Shown here one piece after another: positions 48,411 to 57,526 of a stretch of DNA of 62,126 nt. Each line of letters begins with the position of its first letter. The first letter of the stretch is position 1. The DNA lies in contig JAFCDN010000011.1 in assembly GCA_017609625.1 (NCBI GenBank), positions 1 to 62,126 of the forward strand, written 5' to 3'. This DNA is from Candidatus Iainarchaeum sp. GTDB lineage: Archaea; Iainarchaeota; Iainarchaeia; Iainarchaeales; 1-14-0-10-31-34. The translations under genes were made by a program, and so were the position numbers. The notes beneath the pieces are model-generated. The model saw only the letters and a list, made by a program, of their open reading frames with translations. It did not search any database and was not told the DNA's origin.

Positions 48411-49004
48411 ATGAAAAAAGTGTTTTTAGTTTTGATTATAAGTTTGACTTTACTGTTTGCAGGTTGTTTTGCGCCTTTTGACCCGCCAAAAGAAGGTTCA
48501 GAAGAAAAGGCAATTGAATTAGCAGACCAAGTTCCAGAAATAAAAGTAACCCAGAGAATGATTGATAGTCTGAATAAAGCAGATTCTTGTACAGTAGAAA
48601 GATTTATTGACGGCTACACTGAACTTGCAGTAACAAGAGGAATGGAACTTCCTGAACTAACTGCAGAAGAAAGACAGCAGATGGAAGTAGGAATTGAAGA
48701 TACAAAGAAATGGGTTAAAGAATGCAATCCAAGATTAAGAAAAACTGCAGAGAAAGAATTAGAAACAGTTTATATTGTTTCCTATTCTTTTGACATGAAT
48801 CCAGGACCTGATTGTGGCAGCACTAGTTCACAAGATTTAAAAGTAAAAGTTGATTTAAAAACAGAAAAAGCAGAATTGCAAGGTGCAGGTTCAATGGATG
48901 CGCAATCAATAAAAGACTTGGGGGATATTTTGAATTACCTGCCATACTGCGGAGGAGTAATGTTTTTCTCTGCTGGAGCTTCAGGTGGAGCTACGCCGGT
49001 TTGA
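48411..49004 (+). CDS. Hypothetical lipoprotein
   Basis: A 197-residue lipoprotein with signal (LVLIISLTLLFAGCFAPFDP) and a mostly helical ectodomain (AIELADQVPEIKVTQRMIDS, LTAEERQQMEVGIEDTKKWV), ending in a glycine-rich tail. It is followed 10 bp later by a second lipoprotein gene. I recognise no family. Envelope role only by localisation. Confidence 0.65.
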   Translation: MKKVFLVLIISLTLLFAGCFAPFDPPKEGSEEKAIELADQVPEIKVTQRMIDSLNKADSCTVERFIDGYTELAVTRGMELPELTAEERQQMEVGIEDTKKWVKECNPRLRKTAEKELETVYIVSYSFDMNPGPDCGSTSSQDLKVKVDLKTEKAELQGAGSMDAQSIKDLGDILNYLPYCGGVMFFSAGASGGATPV

Positions 49005-49014
49005 TGGAATGTAA

Positions 49015-49677
49015 ATGAAAAAAGTTTTTTTTTCATTGGTTGTTTTAATTTTTTTCAGCGGCTGTGTTGGATTGTTTGATGAATTAGATAGCCCAAAAAG
49101 CGGTTCAACTGGAGTTTCAGGCGGAAGCAGTCCAGGAGGAACCGGAAGTCCTTTTACTTCCAGCTGCAGTACTTCAGAAGAATGTGCAGTTTTAGCAATG
49201 CAATCTGAAAACTATAATTACTGCAATCAGGTAACAGGAGATGGCAGGGATTACTGCATTAATGTTGTTGCAACTGCTTTAAGAGATTCAAAAGGCTGTG
49301 ATACAATTGTTTCAAAAGACATTTATAAAGTTTGTCTGCAGTCACTTGCAATAGCAATGAAAGACAAAAGTTTTTGTGACAAATTAGAAGAAAATGAAGA
49401 AAGATTATTTTGCATTGAAGTTTATAATGAGACTTTTGTTTACGGAGACACTAAAGCTGAATGCGATGCAATTTCAGACAATTGGACCAGAACAAAATGT
49501 TATGCTTCTGTTGCAAGAGAAACAGGAGACTATACTATTTGTTTTGAAGTTAATCCAAGAGAGGCAAGCGTAAGAGAACCAGGAATAAGCGGAGTAATAG
49601 ATTACTTGTGGAACTGCTGTGACTTATTAAAAGATGTTGGATTAAAAGAAATCTGCTGGGATGAAAGTCCTGTGTAG
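49015..49677 (+). CDS. Cysteine-rich hypothetical lipoprotein
   Basis: A 220-residue lipoprotein: signal (FFSLVVLIFFSGCVGLFDEL), a Ser/Gly/Thr linker of about 30 residues, then an ectodomain with about sixteen cysteines spaced in a repeated Y/W-x-x-C style (NYCNQVTGDGRDYCINVVAT, SFCDKLEENEERLFCIEV, TRTKCYASVARETGDYTIC). The spacing suggests three to four helical-hairpin repeats closed by disulfides. It forms an operon with the lipoprotein at 48411. Function not recognised. Confidence 0.68.
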   Translation: MKKVFFSLVVLIFFSGCVGLFDELDSPKSGSTGVSGGSSPGGTGSPFTSSCSTSEECAVLAMQSENYNYCNQVTGDGRDYCINVVATALRDSKGCDTIVSKDIYKVCLQSLAIAMKDKSFCDKLEENEERLFCIEVYNETFVYGDTKAECDAISDNWTRTKCYASVARETGDYTICFEVNPREASVREPGISGVIDYLWNCCDLLKDVGLKEICWDESPV

Positions 49678-49899
49678 TAATCAGAGTTTTTCTGCAAGAA
49701 TCAGAGTTATTTTTCCGTCAAATCCTGTTTTGTGTTTTTTTCATTTTATCAGAAAAAGCTTTAAATATTTTTTTTCTGTTTTATTTGTATCTGTTTTTAT
49801 AGAACTCTGAATTTTCTTGCATAAAAAAACTCAGAGAAATTAGCTTTTTAAAGTTTTCTTATTATTATCTTTTTCTTTAGAATTGAATCGGGTGGTTTT

Positions 49900-51054
49900 T
49901 TGTCTGAAAGTATAATTTTTGAAGTAATGTTAAAACTAATTGTAATTTTGGTTGCAGCCAAACTTGCAGGGTATATTTTTGATTTAATAAAACAGCCAAG
50001 GGTTTTAGGAGAACTTTTGGCCGGTGTTTTGCTTGGGCCGAGTTTGTTTGGTTTTATTACAGGGCATGAGGAAATTTTATTGTTTTTATCTGAAGTTGGC
50101 GTAATAATTTTATTGTTTTTAGTTGGACTGGAATCAAATATTCATGAACTGCTGAAAAGCGGAAAAAGCGCTTTAATGGTTGCAGTGATTGGAGTGGTTG
50201 CTCCTTTATTGCTTGCAATGCCTTACCTGCTTTATATTGAAGCAATAGACTTTAATGTTGCATTGTTTGTTGCTGCTACTTTAACTGCAACTAGTGTTGG
50301 AGTAACAATGCGTGTTTTAAGTGAAATGAAAAAAATCTCTTCGCTTGAAGGAAAAATCATTTTAGGAGCCGCAGTAATAGATGATGTTATTGGATTGGTT
50401 ATTTTGTCTGTTTTAGTTGGAATTGCAGAAACTGGTTCAGTTGAAATGATGGGAGTAGCACAAACGATTATTACTGCTTTCCTGTTTTTGGCTGTAACAG
50501 TAATAGTCGGAATGAAACTGGAAGAACCTATTTTGAGGCTGATAAGGCATCTTAAAGTCAAAAGAAGTTTTATTGTTACAGCAGTAATTTTTGCTTTGCT
50601 TTTAGGTTATTTGGCAGACTATATTGGTTTGGCTGCAATTGTTGGAGCATTTGCTGCAGGATTGATTCTGGAAAGAGAAGAACACAAAGAACATATAATG
50701 AAGAAAGCAGAAGTAATTGGAGATGTTTTTACTCCAATCTTTTTTGTAATGGCTGGAGTAGTAGTAAACATTTACACTATTAATATGGATTTATTGCCTT
50801 TAGCTGCAGTTCTTTTGGTTATTGCTTTAATTTCAAAAATTGTTGCAGGCTTTGGTGCAATTGGAACAAAGGCATCAAAAATGGCTGTTGGAGTTGGAAT
50901 GATTCCAAGAGGAGAAGTTGGATTGATTTTTGCAACAATTGGTTTGAAAGAATTAGTGCTTGGAGAAGGAATCTATTCAGTTCTGGTTGTAGTGATAATG
51001 CTGACAACTCTAGTGACTCCTCCAATACTGAAAAAACTAATGGAAAAGAAATAA
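49900..51054 (+). CDS. CPA2-family Na+/H+ (or K+/H+) antiporter
   Basis: A 384-residue transporter with about twelve helices, no C-terminal RCK domain. QPRVLGELLAGVLLGPSLFG is the first half signature; AAVIDDVIGLVILS carries the paired aspartates of the ion site; IPRGEVGLIFATIGL is in the last third. The Asp-Asp form points to electrogenic NapA-like exchange. The start is TTG, supported by GGGTGG a few bases upstream. It appears monocistronic. Confidence 0.88.
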   Translation: MSESIIFEVMLKLIVILVAAKLAGYIFDLIKQPRVLGELLAGVLLGPSLFGFITGHEEILLFLSEVGVIILLFLVGLESNIHELLKSGKSALMVAVIGVVAPLLLAMPYLLYIEAIDFNVALFVAATLTATSVGVTMRVLSEMKKISSLEGKIILGAAVIDDVIGLVILSVLVGIAETGSVEMMGVAQTIITAFLFLAVTVIVGMKLEEPILRLIRHLKVKRSFIVTAVIFALLLGYLADYIGLAAIVGAFAAGLILEREEHKEHIMKKAEVIGDVFTPIFFVMAGVVVNIYTINMDLLPLAAVLLVIALISKIVAGFGAIGTKASKMAVGVGMIPRGEVGLIFATIGLKELVLGEGIYSVLVVVIMLTTLVTPPILKKLMEKK

Positions 51055-51166
51055 CTTTCTTTTCTCTTTTTCTTTTTTTTATTTAAGTAAACTTGTTTCT
51101 TTTTCTTTTATTTTTGCTTTAGTGAAGTTTAAAATTCTTTTTCTCTTTTTTTCTTTAGTGATTGAA

Positions 51167-51358
51167 ATGGGTTTAACTGATATGTTTAAAAAAAAAGAAG
51201 AGGAAGAAAAAAAAGAAGAGCAGATTCAGCCTGAAGGAAGATTTAACCAGGCTTGTGCATTATGCGGCGGGACAGGAACAGAAAAAAAATGGGCAGGACA
51301 GTATTGGCATAAGCGTTGTGTCAGAAGGGCAAGAAGGGGAGCTAAAGGAATGTTTTAA
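51167..51358 (+). CDS. Small zinc-finger protein
   Basis: A 63-residue protein: an acidic/basic N-terminal stretch (MFKKKEEEEKKEEQIQPEGR), then CALCGGTGTEKKWAGQYWHK and RCVRR, giving C-x2-C...H-x2-C zinc ligands, and a basic end. ATG 51167 with a GTGATT ribosome-binding site was preferred to GTG 51122. It may bind nucleic acid. No assigned family. Confidence 0.62.
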   Translation: MGLTDMFKKKEEEEKKEEQIQPEGRFNQACALCGGTGTEKKWAGQYWHKRCVRRARRGAKGMF

Positions 51359-51446
51359 CATTTGGAATTTACTTTTTTTCTGAATTATAAAAACACCTGC
51401 AGTTAGGTCTCAAAGCGTTTTTATAAGAACAAAACTTTATTTTATT

Positions 51447-52553
51447 GTGGACAAAATAATTGTTGATGAAGATAAATTTTTTTCTTTGTTTTCTTTGAGA
51501 GATAGAAAAAATGCTAAGAATTATTATGGTGCGATTGAATTATCCAAGACTATCAAAAATAAGTCAAAAATTGCAAGAACCATAAATCAACCAAAAAGAA
51601 CTGTGCATTCTTGGATCAAGAATGAACAAATCCCTATTGCAGTAAGAGCTATTAATGAGCTAAAATCAAATAATTTGCTTTCTTTAATAGAAAACAAGTC
51701 TAGTGCTTTTAATTTATTTGTTGATGTTTTTGCTTTTATTTATGGAGATGGCTCGCTTAAAAAAGATCTTTTTGGATTTGACTTATTTGGACAAAAGCAA
51801 GACCTCCTTTTATTGAAAAGAAAATTTGATGAACAATTTGATTTTAACAGTAAAATATGTGAAAATAAAGTTACAAGCGAAATAACAAAGGAAAACAAAG
51901 GTGTAGTTTCTACTAAGCCAGTTATCGGCTCTTGTTATAGGTTAAGGATTTATTCTGCAGTGTTTGCCAAACTTTTATATTTGGCGGGCGCGCCAAAAGG
52001 AGATAAAGTTTCTCAGCCAACTTTTGTCCCTTCTTGGCTTATGAATTCTTCAAAAGAGACAAAAAGAAGATTTTTGAGTGTTTTATTTGGAAATGAATTA
52101 CAGTGTCCTCAACTGAGAGCAAAAAATGCTTTTATTTCTTCACAGTTTGGTTTGCATAAAATTGAAAGCAAAAAGACAGATCTGAAAATATTTCTTGAGC
52201 AAATAAAGCAATTGCTTAATGAATTCGGAATTTCAACATCTCCAGTAGCTTTTGAGAAATCTAGAACAGTCCGTAAAGATGGAGATCTTTCAATGAAACT
52301 TTATTTCCATATTGATTCTCATAGCCCTAATGTCCTGTGCTTGTTTAAAGAAATTCCATTTAAATATGCAGAAGAAAAACAGAAAAGATTTGAAGAAGCT
52401 GTTCAGCTGTTTCTGAAAAGTTCAAAACATTTAAAGCAGGAATGGAAACTTTATGAAAAAGTCCTGCAAATGCGTTCTGATGGTTTTGGTAGAAGAACAA
52501 TATTTAAGAAACTTGAATTGCCAAAAAAATATTTTTACAAGATAAATGCTTAG
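51447..52553 (+). CDS. Free-standing LAGLIDADG-type protein
   Basis: A 368-residue protein. N-terminal helix-turn-helix (KIARTINQPKRTVHSWIKNE), a clear first LAGLIDADG motif VDVFAFIYGDGSLKKD (about residue 92), and a degenerate second one FLSVLFGNELQCPQL without the second acidic residue in the usual place. A C-terminal helix-turn-helix-like end (RSDGFGRRTIFKKLELPKKY) follows. The start is GTG. It is not inside a recognisable intron or intein, so it may be free-standing, a former intron ORF, or a domesticated DNA-binding protein. A remnant host gene was not found on either side. Confidence 0.75.
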   Translation: MDKIIVDEDKFFSLFSLRDRKNAKNYYGAIELSKTIKNKSKIARTINQPKRTVHSWIKNEQIPIAVRAINELKSNNLLSLIENKSSAFNLFVDVFAFIYGDGSLKKDLFGFDLFGQKQDLLLLKRKFDEQFDFNSKICENKVTSEITKENKGVVSTKPVIGSCYRLRIYSAVFAKLLYLAGAPKGDKVSQPTFVPSWLMNSSKETKRRFLSVLFGNELQCPQLRAKNAFISSQFGLHKIESKKTDLKIFLEQIKQLLNEFGISTSPVAFEKSRTVRKDGDLSMKLYFHIDSHSPNVLCLFKEIPFKYAEEKQKRFEEAVQLFLKSSKHLKQEWKLYEKVLQMRSDGFGRRTIFKKLELPKKYFYKINA

Positions 52554-52658
52554 ATACATTATGGACAAAAACCTTTGTATTATGAAGAGAGAAATTTATT
52601 TGATGGGTGGGATGGCGTTAAAGAAATCTTCTAGTTACTGCTTAAAGGAATTAATAGA

Positions 52659-53780
52659 TTATTCTCCATCCAAATAGTCTGCTATGATAAGACCGTCTTT
52701 ATCTGAATAACAGTTTTCAGGTAATTTTTTCTGATTTGTGTTTTTCAGAAAGTCTTTAACTGTGTAAGGGCTTTTTAGGACAACGTATTTTTGGCTGTTT
52801 TTGGTTTTGTATTTTAATTCACTGTTGTGAATCAATCTTATCTTTCCAACCTGTGTAACAACAGCATAGTGCGGGCTTATCAAGCCAGATAATTTAGAAA
52901 GTTCTTTTAATATGTCTATTCCTTTTTGAACAGGAGGTCTAAGATATTTAATTCCTTGTAAGGGCATGCAGTGGAATAAATAGTAGGGGATTGAATCATT
53001 TGCCACTAAGGTTTCAAAAAGTTTTCTTAAGGTTTGAAAGTTGTCGTTCACTCCTTTTAAGAGAACTGTCTGGTTTCGCATAATAATGCCTTGTTTTGTA
53101 AATCTTTGGAGTGCATTGACTGTTTCAGAAGTAATTTCATCAGGATGGTTGAAGTGGGTTACTATTGACAGAGTTTTGCTTTTATAAGGTTCTTTTGGAT
53201 TTATTTTGATGAACTTGGAGAGTTTTTTGGCCATATCCTCAGTCAAGTTTTCTGGTTGATACAAAAGACTCCTTGTTCCTATTCTTATTAGCATTAGATG
53301 TTCAATTTTGCTTAATTTGTCAATGAGATAGAGTAAATTATCTGGGCAAACAAAAGGGTCGCCTCCAGTAATTAGAACGCCGCGAATGTCTTTTTCTTTT
53401 TCTATGAATTCAACTGTTTTATCAATGTCTTGTTTTGACATTCTTGGCTTTTCTTTCAAAACTCGGCTTTTTCTAAAACAAAACCTGCAATAAGCAGGGC
53501 AACCGAAACTTAGAGTAATCACTGCCCTGTCCTTATATAACCGTTCCAGTCCATAAATTTCCGAAGCATGCAAGCCTTCTTCATAAGGAGCAATCGTTCC
53601 ATATAATGCTGTCAATTCCAGTTTGTTTGGCAAAAACTGTTTTGCTACTGCTTTTGATTTTTTCAGCAAGCTGATTAGATGGTCAGTTAATTTAGCAGGA
53701 TACTTTTCAAGGACTTCCTGAACTTCTTTTCTTTCATTTTCAGGAATGGTGATTCCTGTTAGTTCTTCTAATTCTTTCAC
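52659..53780 (-). CDS. KamA-family radical SAM aminomutase
   Basis: A 373-residue radical SAM enzyme: CPAYCRFCFRKSR (C-x3-C-x2-C cluster site at about residue 94), VLITGGDPF, THFNHPDEIT, NQTVLLKGVND and YYLFHCMPLQGIKYLRPPVQ. These match lysine 2,3-aminomutase and its EpmB relatives, which use SAM and PLP. Free beta-lysine can be an osmolyte precursor; the acetyltransferase AblB is not adjacent. It is monocistronic, with a TATA-rich region upstream. Confidence 0.87.
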   Translation of the reverse strand: MKELEELTGITIPENERKEVQEVLEKYPAKLTDHLISLLKKSKAVAKQFLPNKLELTALYGTIAPYEEGLHASEIYGLERLYKDRAVITLSFGCPAYCRFCFRKSRVLKEKPRMSKQDIDKTVEFIEKEKDIRGVLITGGDPFVCPDNLLYLIDKLSKIEHLMLIRIGTRSLLYQPENLTEDMAKKLSKFIKINPKEPYKSKTLSIVTHFNHPDEITSETVNALQRFTKQGIIMRNQTVLLKGVNDNFQTLRKLFETLVANDSIPYYLFHCMPLQGIKYLRPPVQKGIDILKELSKLSGLISPHYAVVTQVGKIRLIHNSELKYKTKNSQKYVVLKSPYTVKDFLKNTNQKKLPENCYSDKDGLIIADYLDGE

Positions 53781-53880
53781 GGTTCTAATATGTTTTTCTC
53801 CTATAATAATATATATAATGCTAAAACACTATAATAAATTTTATCATATTATGCATAAGAAAAAGAGGTTTTATTTTCTT

Positions 53881-54927
53881 TTAGTCTTTGAATAAAGGTT
53901 TTTCCAGCTGAATGCCTTTTCCTTTAACTATTTCTCCAATAACTGAAGCATTTAATTTAAACTGTTTTTTTAGTTCTAAAAGAATTTTTTCTGAATCTTT
54001 TGGAGAAACAATTAAAACCATTCCAACTCCCATGTTGAAAGTGCGGAACATTTCTTCTTCTAATACTCCGCCTTTTTCCTGAAGCAGTTTAAAAATAAAA
54101 TGAGTGTTGATTTTGTCTTTGCGTATTACTGCGCCTAAACCTAAAGGAAGGATTCTTGGAAGGTTGTCTATCAATCCTCCGCCGGTAATATGTGCAATTC
54201 CTTTTAATTCAAATTTTCGTTTTAAATAATTCACTTCTTTTAAATAGCTTTTATGCACTTTAAGCAGTGCTTCTCCTATTGAGTCGTTTGTTCCTTCAAC
54301 AAACTGCTCTTTTAAGTTCCATTTATGGTCTTTAATTATTTTTCTTGCTAAAGAATAGCCGTTTGTATGCAGGCCGGTTGAAGGCAGTCCAATCAAAACA
54401 TCTTTTTCTTTTATTTTTTTTCCTGTAATCAGTTTTTCTTTTTCTGCTACACCGATTATTGTTCCTGCAATATCTGTTTCTCCTTTAGAATATGTTCCAG
54501 GCATTTCTGCTGTTTCCCCTGCAATTAATGCAACATTATTTTTTTTGCATGCTAAAGCCATTCCTTTAACTATTTCTTCTATTACTTCAGGTTCTAATTT
54601 AGATGAAGCAATGTAATCCAAAAAAACCAAAGGTATTGCTCCGTGGCATAAAATGTCATTAACTGAATGGTTAACCAAATCCTGGCCAATAGTATTCCAT
54701 TTTTCCATTTCAGATGAAATCATTATTTTTGTGCCTGCTCCGTCAATGCTTGCAAGCAATACAGGGTTTTTGAATTTTTTTATTTTCTTTAAGTCAATTG
54801 CTCCTGCAAACAAACCTGAATCCAATAAGACATCTGAAGTAAAAGTTGATTTAACGTGTTTTTTTATTCTTTCAGTTGTTTCATTTCCTTTTTCTATATT
54901 AACCCCTGCATCTTTATATGAAGTCAT
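53881..54927 (-). CDS. purM: Phosphoribosylformylglycinamidine cyclo-ligase
   Basis: A 348-residue PurM. TSYKDAGVNIEKGNET, LLASIDGAGTKIMISSEME, NHSVNDILCHGAIPLVFLDY, GETAEMPGTYSKGETDIAGT and GIAHITGGGLIDNLPR are signatures. It closes the imidazole ring of AIR in purine synthesis using ATP. I used ATG 54927 (GAGGG ribosome-binding site) rather than a TTG at 54939 that overlaps rpiA. It is the last gene of the minus-strand operon 60252-53881, nine bases after rpiA. Confidence 0.94.
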   Translation of the reverse strand: MTSYKDAGVNIEKGNETTERIKKHVKSTFTSDVLLDSGLFAGAIDLKKIKKFKNPVLLASIDGAGTKIMISSEMEKWNTIGQDLVNHSVNDILCHGAIPLVFLDYIASSKLEPEVIEEIVKGMALACKKNNVALIAGETAEMPGTYSKGETDIAGTIIGVAEKEKLITGKKIKEKDVLIGLPSTGLHTNGYSLARKIIKDHKWNLKEQFVEGTNDSIGEALLKVHKSYLKEVNYLKRKFELKGIAHITGGGLIDNLPRILPLGLGAVIRKDKINTHFIFKLLQEKGGVLEEEMFRTFNMGVGMVLIVSPKDSEKILLELKKQFKLNASVIGEIVKGKGIQLEKPLFKD

Positions 54928-54935
54928 TTTTTCCC

Positions 54936-55607
54936 TCAAATAGTTTTTGTTCCGGTTTTTGTTCCGATTATTACAGTACAGTCTCTAGTAAACAAGCCGT
55001 TTGCTTTTACTCCGGAAATTGAATCCAGTTCTTTTTCTAATTGTTTTGCGTTTTTTATCGGAGAATGCAGCTGCATTGAAATAACATAATTTTTGTTTTC
55101 TGTTTCTCTTGGAACGCAATGGTTTGAAACCTGCACTATTTCTCCTTTGTATTTTTCGCTTAATTTTTTTATTATTTCTGTTGTTTTTGCAGGCTCTACT
55201 TCAATTAAAATTTCTTCTGTCAAATACCTGCTTTTCTTGCTTTCATCTATTATTACAATAAATTTTTCTGCTTTATAATCTACTTTTTTTTCTTTTAGGA
55301 AAGCAAAGCCGCCCATTCCTTTTAATAATTCTTTTTTGTCGTTTACCTGGTCTGCTCCGTCAACTGCTAAATCAATTTTTTCAACTAAGTCAATTCCCAT
55401 GACCCTTAAGCCAAGGTCTGTTGCCAGGCCGGTTGTTTTGTTGGAAGTGGATACACAGGTTAATTCCAGCTTTTCTTTTTTGTTTTTTTCTGCCAAAAGT
55501 TTTACAAAAAATTTTGTTGTACTGCCTGTTCCCAGTCCAAGAGCCATTCCTTTTTTTACATATTTCAGTGTTTCTTTTGCTGCATTTTTTTTTTGTTTTT
55601 CATTCAT
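54936..55607 (-). CDS. rpiA: Ribose-5-phosphate isomerase A
   Basis: A 223-residue RpiA: KKGMALGLGTGSTTKFFVKL (substrate loop), STSNKTTGLATDLGLRV, DLAVDGADQVNDKKELLKGM and GGFAFLKEKKVDYKAEKFIV contain the catalytic Asp/Lys/Glu residues. It interconverts ribulose- and ribose-5-phosphate. It supplies ribose for purM's pathway and lies between the sugar kinase and purM genes in the operon. Confidence 0.94.
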   Translation of the reverse strand: MNEKQKKNAAKETLKYVKKGMALGLGTGSTTKFFVKLLAEKNKKEKLELTCVSTSNKTTGLATDLGLRVMGIDLVEKIDLAVDGADQVNDKKELLKGMGGFAFLKEKKVDYKAEKFIVIIDESKKSRYLTEEILIEVEPAKTTEIIKKLSEKYKGEIVQVSNHCVPRETENKNYVISMQLHSPIKNAKQLEKELDSISGVKANGLFTRDCTVIIGTKTGTKTI

Positions 55608-55640
55608 TTAAATCACATAGAATTTATGCACAAAAACATT

Positions 55641-56564
55641 TTAATGTGCTTTCAATGCCAGCAGTCCTGCTCCTACAATTCCTGCTTTGTTTTTGAATTT
55701 TGGTTTCAGAATTTTAGTGTTTTTAACCCGCTTGAAAGCTCTTTTTTTCATTTCTTTTTTTGCTTCTTTAATCAGAATATTTGAGTTGCTTAACCCTCCG
55801 CCTAAAATTATTGCATCTGGATTCAAAAAATGAAGAATGTTTGTTAATCCGATTCCTAAATATGCTCCGGTTTCTTTTAGGATTGCTTTTGCAACTTTGT
55901 CTCCTTTTTTTGCGGCTGTATCAACTTTTTTTGGGGTTAAAGGCCACATTTTTTTCAGCTTAGAATTGTGCATTTCCATTCTGATTTCTGTTATTTTCAT
56001 TAAAGCTTTTATTCCAACATATTGTTCTAAACAGCCGTTGTTTTTGCAGCTGCATTTTGGGCCGAAAAAATTTATTACTGTGTGGCCGATTTCTGTTAAA
56101 TTGTCTCTTCCTGAATAAATTTGTTTGTTTATTACTATTCCGGAGCCGATTCCTGTTCCTGCAGTTAAGCCTACTACTATTTTGTATTTTTTTCCTGCTC
56201 CTAAAAGTGCTTCAGCAAAAGTCATTAATGTTGCATCGTTTTGAAGAAAAATTTTTTTCCTGAATTTTTTTTTCAGTTCTTTTACAAGAAAAACTTTGTT
56301 CATGCACTGAATGTTTGGGCTCTGAACTATTTGTCCTTTTTTTGAATCAACGTCTCCTGCAAAGCCTATTCCGATTGCTTTAATTGATTTTGAATCAAGT
56401 TTTCTGATTATTCTTTCCAGATTTGAAATCAGTTTTTTCTTTCCATAATAAGAGTTTGTTTCAATAATGATTTCTTTGAGAATTTTTCCTTTTTCTGTCA
56501 CAATCCCTGCCTTAATTTCTGTTCCTCCAATGTCTATTCCAATTGCTTTCATTTTATCACTCAT
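55641..56564 (-). CDS. ROK-family sugar kinase (glucokinase-like)
   Basis: A 307-residue ROK protein: AIGIDIGGTEIKAGIVTEKG (phosphate-1 loop), LQNDATLMTFAEALLGAG, VVGLTAGTGIGSGIVINKQI, the zinc motif GPKCSCKNNGCLEQYVG and DAIILGGGLSNSN. It probably phosphorylates glucose or N-acetylhexosamine. The ATG overlaps the upstream pgi/pmi stop (ATGA); a second ATG at 56552 with GTGAT before it is an equally good start. Confidence 0.9.
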   Translation of the reverse strand: MSDKMKAIGIDIGGTEIKAGIVTEKGKILKEIIIETNSYYGKKKLISNLERIIRKLDSKSIKAIGIGFAGDVDSKKGQIVQSPNIQCMNKVFLVKELKKKFRKKIFLQNDATLMTFAEALLGAGKKYKIVVGLTAGTGIGSGIVINKQIYSGRDNLTEIGHTVINFFGPKCSCKNNGCLEQYVGIKALMKITEIRMEMHNSKLKKMWPLTPKKVDTAAKKGDKVAKAILKETGAYLGIGLTNILHFLNPDAIILGGGLSNSNILIKEAKKEMKKRAFKRVKNTKILKPKFKNKAGIVGAGLLALKAH

Positions 56565-57526
56565 TTCAGATATTTTTTCAGTTCAGTTATTACTGGAACA
56601 GGATAAGGATCTACTTTGTTTTTCAGTGCAAGGTAATAAGACAAAAAGTCTCCTAAATAAATCAGATAAAACAATTGTGAAAACAAAGTGTTTCCTTTTG
56701 AAGTAAATTCAAGTATTTTGTTGTTTTTAGAAAAAACTTTTTTTGTGAACTGAATTCTTTTTTTCATCTGATTGCTTGTGTTTTTTGTTTTCAAAAAAAT
56801 GAATACCCCGTTTTTGAATTTCATGTTTATTTCATTATGGTTCATTTCCGGAATTATGTTTGAATGGCAGAAGTCTTTTGAGTTTTCATTTATTTGAGTC
56901 ATCCAGCGAAAGGAAGAAATCCCTATTATGTCTGTTGCGTAAACAAAAGTTGTTTTTTTGTGCATTTTTTTTGCAATGCCCTGTGATTTTCTTTTAATGT
57001 CTTTTCTTTCTTTTTTTCCCAGCTTTACAAATTCTTTAATGTTTTTTTCCTTGTTTTTTATTAAACCAAATTTTTGCAGTGCAAAAATTAACGGAGTAAC
57101 AAGAAAAGCTGTTGCAGCCCGCGGCGGATAGTTTTCCGGAATTTTTATCAGATAACTGCATTCTTTTCTGAATTTTTTTCCTGAACTGATTCCTAAAACA
57201 AAAGCTTTTTTCTTTTTTGCTGCTCTTGTGCCTGAAAGGGTTTCTTCTGTTCCGCCTGAATAGCTTACTGCAATAAATAAGGTTTTGTTTGAAATAAAAG
57301 CAGGAATTTCATAGCTGTTGTTTGTCTGAATCGGGATTTTAAGTTCATCTTTGAAGAGTGTTTCAAGAATTTTTCCTGTTATTCCTGAGCCTCCCATTCC
57401 CTGCACTACAATATTTTCAAATTTTCTTTTTTTGAGCCTGATTTTTTTTCCTATTTCCATTCCTTCTTGTATTTGTTCAGGAAATTTTTCCAGTAAACCA
57501 AAATAGTTGTTTGGGTCATTTTTCAT
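56561..57526 (-). CDS. Bifunctional phosphoglucose/phosphomannose isomerase
   Basis: A 321-residue SIS-domain protein: VVQGMGGSGITGKILETLFK, AVSYSGGTEETLSGTRAAKK, PPRAATAFLV and PEMNHNEINM with the catalytic Glu-His pair are the PGI/PMI (archaeal) signatures. It interconverts fructose-6-phosphate with glucose-6- or mannose-6-phosphate. It begins on the base before the nnrD stop region and overlaps the ROK kinase by 4 nt, so all three are one transcript. Confidence 0.9.
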   Translation of the reverse strand: MKNDPNNYFGLLEKFPEQIQEGMEIGKKIRLKKRKFENIVVQGMGGSGITGKILETLFKDELKIPIQTNNSYEIPAFISNKTLFIAVSYSGGTEETLSGTRAAKKKKAFVLGISSGKKFRKECSYLIKIPENYPPRAATAFLVTPLIFALQKFGLIKNKEKNIKEFVKLGKKERKDIKRKSQGIAKKMHKKTTFVYATDIIGISSFRWMTQINENSKDFCHSNIIPEMNHNEINMKFKNGVFIFLKTKNTSNQMKKRIQFTKKVFSKNNKILEFTSKGNTLFSQLFYLIYLGDFLSYYLALKNKVDPYPVPVITELKKYLK

